64,000 nt of DNA, from the NCBI RefSeq assembly GCF_039839275.1, contig NZ_JBDOQP010000001.1:372001-436000 (forward strand), written 5' to 3'. Below, in pieces: positions 8,959 to 17,089 of the stretch. The translations under genes were made by a program, and so were the position numbers. Within the stretch, counting starts at the first letter, position 1; every line of letters begins with the position of its first letter. Under the pieces are notes generated by a model that searched no databases, was not told where the DNA came from, and worked only from the letters and a program-made list of their open reading frames with translations. The stretch is from Aerobium sp039839275. Lineage in GTDB: Bacteria > Pseudomonadota > Alphaproteobacteria > Rhizobiales > Rhizobiaceae.

Positions 8959-9432
8959 ATGGCACTCGACAGGATTGATATCGCGATTCTGGAAGCGCTT
9001 CAGAAGGATGGAAGGATGTCCAACGCTGCCTTGGCCGAGACGGTAGGGCTGTCTCAGTCGGCTTGTTCGCGGCGGCTCGACAATCTGGAGAAGGACGGCG
9101 TCATCCGAGGCTACCACGCGCGCCTTTCCAACGCCGCGCTCGGGCACCGCATGACGGCGATCGTGCACATATCGCTGTCAGGACAGTTCGAAAAGACGCT
9201 GGCGGATTTCGAGGCCGCGGTGAAGCGCTGCCCGAACGTGCTGTCATGCCATCTGATGTCGGGAGAATACGACTATATCCTCCGCATCGCCGCGCGTGAC
9301 CTGCAGGACTATGAGCGCATTCACAAGGAATGGCTGACCGCCATGCCCCACGTGACCAAGATAAACTCGTCGTTTGCCCTGCGCGAGGTGGTGGACCGCA
9401 CCAGCTTCGGAATGAAGCCCGAACTCGCATGA
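8959..9432 (+). CDS. Lrp/AsnC family transcriptional regulator
   Basis: 157 residues: N-terminal AsnC-type helix-turn-helix (DIAILEALQKDGRMSNAALA, then SQSACSRRLDNLE) and a C-terminal RAM ligand domain (HLMSGEYDYILRI). A GAAAGGA ribosome site precedes the ATG at 8959. The gene is divergent from ald with a 147-bp shared promoter region, so it most likely responds to alanine or another amino acid and controls ald. The frame extends back across ald, but that part is shadow. Confidence 0.92.
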   Translation: MALDRIDIAILEALQKDGRMSNAALAETVGLSQSACSRRLDNLEKDGVIRGYHARLSNAALGHRMTAIVHISLSGQFEKTLADFEAAVKRCPNVLSCHLMSGEYDYILRIAARDLQDYERIHKEWLTAMPHVTKINSSFALREVVDRTSFGMKPELA

Positions 9433-9545
9433 CGCTCATTTCGTGACGTTTTGAGCGGAGTTAGGATCGCTTTAATGGTTCTGTGCGCGAATGCCCCCTT
9501 GGGGGTACGGGTCATCATGGCCCGTGGTGCGCGAACGGACGTCGA

Positions 9546-11927
9546 ATGTCATTCTTCGAGGAACTACGAAGAGACTTTCGTCGAAACGCTGAGACGTCAG
9601 CTTTCGATGCGGCGCTGCGTATAGACCGTCTCCAGGCCCTACAGGCCCTGCATACGATACCGATGATCTGCAGCCCGGCGGGCAGCCTGCTGATCTGGTG
9701 GGAACTCGGCAATCTAGGCAATCCGGGTGTCACCGCGTGGCTGGTGGCTGCAATCGCACTCGTTGCAGTGGACCTGCTGACGCGGCGAAACCTGCCTCAA
9801 CTCCCGACCCCGAGACAGGTCGACTACGCACACCGCCGCGCCATGGCGATCTGCTTTCTCTATGGCGTCCAGTGGGGCGCGCTCGCGACGCTGTTCTACG
9901 GTTCTGCCGATGCAAGTGCGCGCCACGTCATCACCATATTCCTGATCGCCTTTGTCAGTTCCGCGCCGCTGGTGCTTGCCGCGGTGCCCTCCGCCGTCGT
10001 CGCTTTCGTGCTGCCGGTGGTCTTGCAGGTGATCGTGACGCTTGCGGCAAACGGCATCGCGGAGCACGCGTTCCTCCTGGAAATGACGGTGCTCTACCTG
10101 ATCGCGTTTCCGCTGACGCTGGGCCACTACTGGCGCGCCTTTTCCGAACGCACCCGTGCGATGGTGGAAGTGGAGGATCACCAGCATCTGATCGGCGTGA
10201 TGCTCGACGACTTCAAGGCAAACGCGCGCGACCGCCTATGGCACACCGATGCCGACCTGCGATTCCAGCCTGTTTCCGCCCGGTTCCGCAGCAAGCCGAC
10301 ACTGCCGTCCGACCCGATGATCAATATCGACATCGACGAGGTGTTGACGCGTGCCTTTTCCATTGACGGACAGATCGACGCCGGCGCGCTGGATGTGGTG
10401 CGCCGCATGCGGGCGCGGGTGCCGTTCCGGGACGTGGCGGTATCGCTGGTCCAGAAGGGTGAAGAGCGCTGCTGGCTGGTCTCCGGCTCGCCGAGCCTTG
10501 CCCGCGACGGTAGTTTCACCGGCTATCGCGGCATTGCGCGCGACATTACCGAGAAGCGGCGCGCCGAGCGCGAACTGACCTTCTTGGCTCATCATGACGC
10601 GTTGACGGGCGGTGCCAACCGCGCCTCTTTCAACCGCGAACTGGAACGCGTGGGCAAGGCGGTGGTCCGCGAGGGGCGGAGGTTCGCACTGATCCAGTTC
10701 GATCTCGACGACTTCAAGGCAGTCAACGATACCGCAGGCCATGCGGCGGGCGACGAGGTGCTGTGCGCGGCCTACGAGCGGATGGTCGCGGAGATGCCGG
10801 CGGGCGCTTTCCTCGCGCGCATGGGCGGTGACGAATTCGGCGCCATACTGGAGATTGCGGCGGGCACGCAGCGCGCGGAGGTGCGGCAACTGGCACAATC
10901 GATGGTCTCGGCGGTCTCGCGCCCGATCGAGGCCACGGCGGGACTTTTTCGCATCGGCGCCAGCGCCGGAATCGCGTTGATGCCGGACGACGGGCAGAAC
11001 GCGCACGCCGTCATGCAGCTTGCCGACATCGCGCTCTACAACGCCAAGGCCGACGACGTGAACCGCGTGCATCTCGCAAGCGCGGAAGACGGCGTCGCCT
11101 ATTCCTATAGAAAGATTCTCGAACGCGACTTGCGCAATGCCGTTGATCGCCGTGAGTTCACCCTCTACTTCCAGCCGATAGTGGATGCGGTCACCGGCCG
11201 GGCACTGGTCATGGAGGCGCTGTTGCGCTGGCGTCATCCCCGCTTCGGGTTCGTGTCGCCGGGCGAGTTCATCCCGATCGCGGAGCAGACGGGAAGCATC
11301 CAACAGATCGGGCAATGGGCGCTTCAGGAAGCATGCCGGCAGGCGACTGCTTGGCCGGAGGCTATCGGCGTTGCGGTCAACATCTCGCCAAGGCAACTCG
11401 ACCGCGACGATCTTGGCGCCAATGTTCTGCAGGCATTGCGGGCATCCGGGCTTAAACCCGAACGCCTCGAACTCGAGATCACCGAGAGTGCCTTCCTCAG
11501 CGGCGTCGATCGAGTGCGCAGGACCGTCAAACGGCTGCAGGCGTTCGGGGTGACCGTGGCGATGGACGATTTCGGCACCGGCTATTCGAGCCTTTCCTCG
11601 CTGCAGGACGTGCCTTTCGACAAGCTCAAGATCGACCAGTCGCTGGTGGCGCGCGACAGGAGCGAGCGGCGGGCGGTGAGCATTCTCAAGTCCATCCTGG
11701 CCATCGGCAGTGCACTCGACCTGCATGTCACGGCCGAAGGGGTGGAGACCGCCGAGCAGGCGGCCTTTCTCAAGGGGCTCGGCTGCAACAGCCTCCAGGG
11801 CTATCTCTTCGCGCGCCCGATGCCGCCCGAGGAACTGCCGATCTTTTTCGCCAGCGAGGCAAAGCGCATGCTGCAACCGGACGCAGAAGCGGCTCCGCAA
11901 TCGCGGCAGAGTGGAAACGCCGCCTGA
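9546..11927 (+). CDS. Membrane-bound GGDEF-EAL cyclic di-GMP protein
   Basis: 793 residues. Residues 1 to about 200 contain several membrane helices; a PAS-like segment follows (about 230-330); then a GGDEF domain with the intact signature at residues 427-431, and an EAL domain with E557-A-L. EAL catalytic residues look complete (NISPRQL, ELEITES, MDDFGTGYSSL, LKIDQS, AEGVET). No RxxD inhibitory site is seen before GGDEF. It could be a bifunctional diguanylate cyclase/phosphodiesterase or mainly a phosphodiesterase. The ATG at 9546 is where the sensible N-terminus begins; the frame runs to 9483. Confidence 0.9.
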   Translation: MSFFEELRRDFRRNAETSAFDAALRIDRLQALQALHTIPMICSPAGSLLIWWELGNLGNPGVTAWLVAAIALVAVDLLTRRNLPQLPTPRQVDYAHRRAMAICFLYGVQWGALATLFYGSADASARHVITIFLIAFVSSAPLVLAAVPSAVVAFVLPVVLQVIVTLAANGIAEHAFLLEMTVLYLIAFPLTLGHYWRAFSERTRAMVEVEDHQHLIGVMLDDFKANARDRLWHTDADLRFQPVSARFRSKPTLPSDPMINIDIDEVLTRAFSIDGQIDAGALDVVRRMRARVPFRDVAVSLVQKGEERCWLVSGSPSLARDGSFTGYRGIARDITEKRRAERELTFLAHHDALTGGANRASFNRELERVGKAVVREGRRFALIQFDLDDFKAVNDTAGHAAGDEVLCAAYERMVAEMPAGAFLARMGGDEFGAILEIAAGTQRAEVRQLAQSMVSAVSRPIEATAGLFRIGASAGIALMPDDGQNAHAVMQLADIALYNAKADDVNRVHLASAEDGVAYSYRKILERDLRNAVDRREFTLYFQPIVDAVTGRALVMEALLRWRHPRFGFVSPGEFIPIAEQTGSIQQIGQWALQEACRQATAWPEAIGVAVNISPRQLDRDDLGANVLQALRASGLKPERLELEITESAFLSGVDRVRRTVKRLQAFGVTVAMDDFGTGYSSLSSLQDVPFDKLKIDQSLVARDRSERRAVSILKSILAIGSALDLHVTAEGVETAEQAAFLKGLGCNSLQGYLFARPMPPEELPIFFASEAKRMLQPDAEAAPQSRQSGNAA

Positions 11928-12072
11928 GCGATCAGGCGATTGCCGCATTCCGGCCCTTCAATAGCCGGTGAAATTTCATCAACCCGTCATCGAATGCTGC
12001 TGGACTCGCGCGATCGACAGCGCGACATTCATGCGCTTCAGCCTTTGACAACCGATCCGACGGAGACCGACA

Positions 12073-14049
12073 ATGCCCGCGATGCTTCCCTCCATCTCCA
12101 GGCGTTCATTCCTGGCAGGCTCGGCCGCCACCGGGGCGTTCGTGATGCTGCATCCCTTCTCCGCGCGCGCACAGGCCAACCAGGCGCATTTGCGCATCAT
12201 GGAAACCACCGATCTGCACGTCCATGTCTTTCCCTACGACTATTATGGCGACCGGCCCAACGACACGATGGGTCTCGCACGCACCGCGACGATCATCGAC
12301 ACGATCCGCGCCGAGGCGACGAACTCGATCCTCGTCGACAATGGCGACTTCCTCCAGGGCAACCCGATGGGCGACTACATCGCTTATGAGCGCGGCATGA
12401 AGGAAGGCGACGTCCACCCGGTCATCAAGGCGATGAACGTGCTGGGATACGAGGCCTCGACGCTGGGCAACCACGAGTTCAACTACGGGCTCGACTTCAT
12501 GATGAACACGATCGCCGGCGCCGACTTCCCGGTCGTGTGCGCCAACGTCACCAAGGGCAGCCTTGCAGCCAATGGCCGTGACGACGACCTGTTCCTCAAG
12601 CCTTATGTCATCATCGACAGGACCGTCACCGACGGCGCCGGCAACGAGCACCCGATCCGCATCGGCCTGATCGGGTTCGTGCCGCCACAGATCATGAACT
12701 GGGATTCCAAGCACCTGGCCGGCAAGGCGATGACGCGGGACATCGTCAAGGCGGCGGAAGCGTGGGTGCCGCAGATGAAGGAAGAGGGCGCGGAAATCAT
12801 CATTGCCCTGTCCCACTCCGGCATGGGCACGCCGCAATATGAGGAAAATCTCGAGAACGCCTCGATCCTCGTCGCCGGGGTGGACGGCATCGACGCCGTG
12901 GTCACCGGCCACAGCCATCTCGACTTCCCCGGGCCGAAATTCGACGGCGTCGAAGGGCTCGACAACGGAGCGGGGACGATCAACGGCAAGCCTGCGGTGA
13001 TGGGTGGCTTCTGGGGCTCGCATCTCGGCCTCATCGACCTGATGCTCGAGCGTGACGGCAACGCATGGCGCGTGGTCGGTTCAACCTCGGAGGCGCGGCC
13101 GATCTCGCAGCGCGTCGACGGCAAGACCGAGGCGCTCGTCGACAGCAAGCCTGAGGTAGAGGCCGCGGCTCAGGAAGAGCACGAGGCGACGCTTGCCTAT
13201 GTGCGCGCAGCCGTCGGGGAAACGTCGGCACCGCTGCATTCCTACTTCGCGCTCGTCGCCGACGACCCGTCGGTCCAGATCGTGAGCCAGGCGCAGATCT
13301 GGTACATCACCGACATGCTGAAGGATACGGAATACAAGGACCTGCCGGTGCTGTCGGCGGCCGCTCCATTCAAGGCAGGCGGGCGAGGCGGTCCGGAATA
13401 CTATACCGACGTGCCGGCCGGCACCGTGGCGATCAAGAACGTGGCCGACCTCTACCTCTATCCCAACACCGTACAGGCGGTGGTGATCACCGGCGCCCAG
13501 GTGAAGGAGTGGCTGGAGATGTCGGTCGGCATCTTCAATCAGGTCGAGGCGGGCGGAAGCGACCAGCCGCTGATCAATCCCGAGTTTCCGTCCTACAATT
13601 TCGACGTCATCGACGGCGTTACCTACAAGGTCGACCTATCGCAGCCGGCCCGATACTCACCCAAGGGAGAGATCGCCAATGCCGACGTGCACCGTATCGT
13701 CGACCTCCAATTCGATGGGGCGCCGATCGATCCGGAAGCCCGTTTCGTGGTGGCGACCAACAACTACCGCGCGGGTGGCGGCGGCAGCTTCCCGGATATC
13801 GGCGCCGACAAGGTGGTGTTCGAAGCACCCGACACCAATCGCGACGTGATCGTGCGCTACATCGTCGAGCAAGGCACCATCAACCCGTCGGCCGATGCCA
13901 ACTGGACGTTCGCGCCGATGGAAGGCACCACCGTGATCTTCGAGACCGGGCCAAAGGCCGAAGCCTTCATTGCGGACGTCAAGGGTGTGACCATCGAAGC
14001 AGCGGGCGAAGGCGCCGATGGGTTCGCGAAATACCGCATCACGTTGTAG
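12073..14049 (+). CDS. cpdB: 2',3'-cyclic-nucleotide 2'-phosphodiesterase / 3'-nucleotidase
   Basis: A 658-residue periplasmic enzyme of the 5'-nucleotidase (UshA/CpdB) family. A Tat-type signal (SRRSFLAG, residues 9-16) precedes an alanine-rich cleavage zone. The metallophosphoesterase domain shows TTDLHVHVFPYDYYGD, DNGDFLQGNP, GNHEFNYG and GHSHLD; the C-terminal nucleotide-binding domain follows. It recovers nucleosides and phosphate from extracellular 2',3'-cyclic nucleotides. The length matches CpdB. It faces cfa convergently, with a 25-bp palindrome between them. Confidence 0.92.
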   Translation: MPAMLPSISRRSFLAGSAATGAFVMLHPFSARAQANQAHLRIMETTDLHVHVFPYDYYGDRPNDTMGLARTATIIDTIRAEATNSILVDNGDFLQGNPMGDYIAYERGMKEGDVHPVIKAMNVLGYEASTLGNHEFNYGLDFMMNTIAGADFPVVCANVTKGSLAANGRDDDLFLKPYVIIDRTVTDGAGNEHPIRIGLIGFVPPQIMNWDSKHLAGKAMTRDIVKAAEAWVPQMKEEGAEIIIALSHSGMGTPQYEENLENASILVAGVDGIDAVVTGHSHLDFPGPKFDGVEGLDNGAGTINGKPAVMGGFWGSHLGLIDLMLERDGNAWRVVGSTSEARPISQRVDGKTEALVDSKPEVEAAAQEEHEATLAYVRAAVGETSAPLHSYFALVADDPSVQIVSQAQIWYITDMLKDTEYKDLPVLSAAAPFKAGGRGGPEYYTDVPAGTVAIKNVADLYLYPNTVQAVVITGAQVKEWLEMSVGIFNQVEAGGSDQPLINPEFPSYNFDVIDGVTYKVDLSQPARYSPKGEIANADVHRIVDLQFDGAPIDPEARFVVATNNYRAGGGGSFPDIGADKVVFEAPDTNRDVIVRYIVEQGTINPSADANWTFAPMEGTTVIFETGPKAEAFIADVKGVTIEAAGEGADGFAKYRITL

Positions 14050-14058
14050 GCGTATTGA

Positions 14059-14083
14059 GGGTCCCGGATCTGATCCGGGACCC
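14059..14083. repeat. REP-like palindrome between cpdB and cfa
   Basis: A 25-base palindrome (GGGTCCCGGATC, T, GATCCGGGACCC) with 12 bp per arm, ten bases after the cpdB stop and 37 before the cfa stop. There is no T run on either side. The TCCCGGATC...GATCCGGGA core resembles short intergenic palindromes dispersed in many alphaproteobacterial genomes. It may act as a two-way transcription stop or mRNA 3' end stabiliser for the convergent pair. Confidence 0.7.
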
Positions 14084-14119
14084 TGACGTTCGCTTCTCGT
14101 TCCGCCACCGTCGGTCGCG

Positions 14120-15376
14120 TCAGGCCTTGTAGACCACTTGGCGCACGTCGATGTATTCGGCGCGGAAGCCTGCTTCGCAGTAGTGCAGGTAGAACTCCCA
14201 CAGCTTTTTGAAGCGCTCGTCGAAGCCGAGCGGCACGATCTTTTCCCAGGAGCCCCAGAAGCGCGACCGCCATTCGGCGAGGGTGCGTGCGTAGTCCTGT
14301 GGGAAAATCCTCTCGCGGGCGAAGGTCAGCCCGTGCTCCGTGCCAAGCCGCTTGAGGATGGACGGCGTGGGCAGCATGCCGCCTGGAAAGACATAGCGCT
14401 GGATGAAGTCGGGCCGGGCACGGTAGCGCTCGAACGCGTGTTCCTTGATGGTGATGATCTGCATGCCGGCGCTGCCGCCAGCCCTGAGGCTGTCTTTCAC
14501 CTTGCCGAAGAAGACGGGCCAGTATTTTTCGCCGACCGCCTCGAACATCTCGATCGAGGCGATGCGGTCATAGGTGCCGGTCTCGTCGCGGTAATCCTGG
14601 AACTTGATGTCGACCTTGTCGGACAGGCCGGCCTTGGCGATCCGTGCACTGGCAAAGTCGTGCTGTTCGCGGCTGATGGTCAGGCCGGTGACCCTGCAGC
14701 CGATCTCGCGCGCGGCGAACTCGGCGAAGCCGCCCCAACCGCAGCCGATCTCCAGGACGTGGTCGTTGGGCCCGATCCCGGTATCCTGCGCCAGCGCCCG
14801 ATACTTGGCCGCCTGCGCGCTTTCGAGGTCGTTGGCGCCGCCGTCGTACAGCGCCGACGAATAGGTCATCGAAGGATCGAGCCACTTTCCGTAAAAGGCG
14901 TTGCCGAGGTCGTAATGCGCCGAGATGTTCTTCCGCGAACCGGTGCGGGTGTTCTCGTTGAGCCAGTGGCGGATGCGCTGGATCGTGCCGACCAGCCAGC
15001 TTGCACCACCTGCCACGCGCTCGCCCGCATCTTCGTTGACGACGAAGAGTTCGAGGAACGACGTGACGTCGGGGCTCTCCCAGTCGCCGTCCATATAGGA
15101 TTCCGCCACACCGATCGTGGCGCCGGAGAACGCGCGGCCAGGCAGGTTCCAGTTCTTCAGGATTACCTCGGCATCCGGGCCAGGCCCATTGCCGCCGAGC
15201 TTGAACAGCAGGCCTTCGGGCGTGCGCACCGTCAGCGTGCCTCGCGGGATTTCCATCCCGACAGCCATGACCATGCGGGCCCGGGCTGGAAGCGTGCGGG
15301 TGGCCTGCGAGAAGTTGGAACGATCCAGCTTGACCGCCTCCGACCCATCGACACCCATCGCCTTGCCTTCCAACAT
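14120..15376 (-). CDS. cfa: Cyclopropane-fatty-acyl-phospholipid synthase
   Basis: 418 residues. It transfers a methylene group from S-adenosylmethionine to unsaturated acyl chains of membrane phospholipids. The SAM-binding motif is VLEIGCGWGGFAEFA, preceded by the family landmark SAHYDLGNAFY and followed by FEAVGEKYWPVFF. I place the start at 15376 because GAGGGAG lies six bases upstream; the frame extends to 15451 with unrelated sequence. It is divergent from the MerR gene. Confidence 0.9.
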   Translation of the reverse strand: MLEGKAMGVDGSEAVKLDRSNFSQATRTLPARARMVMAVGMEIPRGTLTVRTPEGLLFKLGGNGPGPDAEVILKNWNLPGRAFSGATIGVAESYMDGDWESPDVTSFLELFVVNEDAGERVAGGASWLVGTIQRIRHWLNENTRTGSRKNISAHYDLGNAFYGKWLDPSMTYSSALYDGGANDLESAQAAKYRALAQDTGIGPNDHVLEIGCGWGGFAEFAAREIGCRVTGLTISREQHDFASARIAKAGLSDKVDIKFQDYRDETGTYDRIASIEMFEAVGEKYWPVFFGKVKDSLRAGGSAGMQIITIKEHAFERYRARPDFIQRYVFPGGMLPTPSILKRLGTEHGLTFARERIFPQDYARTLAEWRSRFWGSWEKIVPLGFDERFKKLWEFYLHYCEAGFRAEYIDVRQVVYKA

Positions 15377-15580
15377 AGCGCGCTCCCTCTTCCGCGCGGG
15401 CCATTCCAAGGCCCATGGACCAATCTTCCACGGCAATGCGCCGAAACTCAAGAGGCTATGCCGTTGTCGTCACACGCGAAATCGCCGATGCGAGTCGATG
15501 AGAGATCCGAAGCCGGCAAGGCTTCACGCTTGAAAATGCTCCTGTAAGTCACAATAACAAGGGAGCTTGGAGAGAATTCG

Positions 15581-15994
15581 ATGCTTGCCATTGGTGAATT
15601 GTCACGATCGACCGGCGTAAAGGTGCCGACGATCCGCTATTACGAGCAGATGGGGCTGATCTCGGCCGCCGGGCGCTCCGAGGGTAACCAGCGGCGCTAC
15701 GAACCGTCGGATCGCGATCGACTGGCCTTCATCAAACATGCGCGTGACCTCGGGTTTACGATCGACGCGATCCGCGAATTGCTCGATCTCAGCGCCAATC
15801 CGGAATGCCCGTGCGCACAGGCCGACGAGATTGCCGGCCGTCAGCTCCAAAGCGTGCAGGACAAGATCGCCCGGTTGACGGTTCTGGAGGACGAATTGCG
15901 GCGGATGACGACGCGCCCGCATGGCGACCATGTGCGCGACTGCTATATCATCCGGTCGCTTGCCGACCACGCCCTGTGCCGCCACGAGCATTGA
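15581..15994 (+). CDS. MerR family regulator with a cysteine-rich C-terminus
   Basis: 137 residues. The N-terminal winged helix (IGELSRSTGVKVPTIRYYEQ) is classic MerR, followed by a dimerisation helix. Cysteines lie at 76, 78, 121 and 133 with a terminal CRHEH, placed like the metal ligands of ZntR/CueR/PbrR-type members. It may therefore be a metal sensor rather than a redox or drug sensor. No obvious metal exporter adjoins: the neighbours are cfa (divergent) and an EEP-fold hydrolase (convergent, 6-bp gap). Confidence 0.88.
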   Translation: MLAIGELSRSTGVKVPTIRYYEQMGLISAAGRSEGNQRRYEPSDRDRLAFIKHARDLGFTIDAIRELLDLSANPECPCAQADEIAGRQLQSVQDKIARLTVLEDELRRMTTRPHGDHVRDCYIIRSLADHALCRHEH

Positions 15995-16000
15995 GGTGTC

Positions 16001-17053
16001 TCACGGCAAAGTCAGTCGCGCGAAGACCGGCAGGTGGTTGGAGCCGTAATTCGGTCCGGTCGTTACGCTCTCCAGCCCCACGTCGGGCGAAACCACGATG
16101 CGATCGATCGGGCTTCCCAGTTGGGTCAGAGCAGCGAAGCGAACGCTGAAACGGGTCGGCAGCGGCCACCAGCGCGATTCCGTGGTGCGGTATCCCGTCG
16201 AGCGGAGGAGATCGGTTAGAAACGGCGACCAGCTCGGCGTGTTCCAGTCTCCGGCGACGATCACCTGCGCCCCCGGGGGCTCGCCATGGAGGCTGAGCTC
16301 CAGGTCACGCAAATAGGCATTGCGTTCGCGCCACATCGAAAGGCTGCGCGGGGTCTGCGTGTGAACCGCATACAGAACGAGCGGCCGTCCGTCGACGATC
16401 AGTTCGAGCCTACGCGGATGTCGGCCGCCGGTATCGCCGCTGTCGGGAGACACGGTTTCTTCGCTGGTGATCTCGAAACGGCTGAAAACCTTCATGTCGC
16501 TATGGGCGCGCAGATTGCGATCACTCTCGAACGGCCAGAGGCCGCTCTGCGACAGCGCGTCCTGCCAGTCGGGTGTCACCTCCTGGAGGACCAGGATGTC
16601 ACCGCTGGTGACCTCCGGGATGGACATGAAACCTTCGATGTTGGGATTGCCGACCAGAAGGTTGGCGGAGACAACGCTAAACGGCGTGCCGCCCAGCCAT
16701 GGCGCCGGGGAGGGCAGGAGTGTGTAGGGCAGCAGCGCGGAAGCCAGCGCAAGAACACCGCCGATGCGTGCCCAGCGGACCGGCAACAAGAACCCGATGA
16801 CCAGCAGCCCGACCCCGATGATGAGCAGATGGAGACGAATGAAGTTGGCGAGATCGGCCAGCCAGACGGTGTGCGCCAGCATGACGGACATGACCTGTGC
16901 CAACGCAAAGCCGAATTGCGCCGTGACCAGGATGAACAAGGCCGCGCGCACCAGTCGATGGCCACGATGCCTCCGGTACCATCCATGCAGAGCGTTCATG
17001 AGCTTCCCGAGAATGCGAATGCGCGCGGGCCAATGCCGCAGAAGTCGCGCCAC
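16001..17053 (-). CDS. Membrane-anchored endonuclease/exonuclease/phosphatase family protein
   Basis: 350 residues. The first 105 include three hydrophobic helices (for instance LLIIGVGLLVIGFLL), so the catalytic domain is probably periplasmic. That domain shows EEP-fold residues LVLQE, GDWNTP, SPIDRI and GSNHLPV, which bind metal and phosphate in DNase I-like enzymes. The natural substrate may be a phosphodiester lipid or nucleic acid and cannot be decided here. The start at 17053 is a GTG with AAAGGG ahead of it; an ATG at 16999 is an alternative. Confidence 0.82.
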   Translation of the reverse strand: MARLLRHWPARIRILGKLMNALHGWYRRHRGHRLVRAALFILVTAQFGFALAQVMSVMLAHTVWLADLANFIRLHLLIIGVGLLVIGFLLPVRWARIGGVLALASALLPYTLLPSPAPWLGGTPFSVVSANLLVGNPNIEGFMSIPEVTSGDILVLQEVTPDWQDALSQSGLWPFESDRNLRAHSDMKVFSRFEITSEETVSPDSGDTGGRHPRRLELIVDGRPLVLYAVHTQTPRSLSMWRERNAYLRDLELSLHGEPPGAQVIVAGDWNTPSWSPFLTDLLRSTGYRTTESRWWPLPTRFSVRFAALTQLGSPIDRIVVSPDVGLESVTTGPNYGSNHLPVFARLTLP

Positions 17054-17089
17054 GCATACCCTTTCGTCTTGCGAGAGGCCAGATGCGGG

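Noticed and set aside
10236..11948. 570-codon minus-strand frame opposite the GGDEF-EAL gene
   Set aside because: Antisense to a gene with intact GGDEF and EAL motifs.
14138..15547. 469-codon plus-strand frame opposite cfa
   Set aside because: Antisense to a complete Cfa with a SAM motif.
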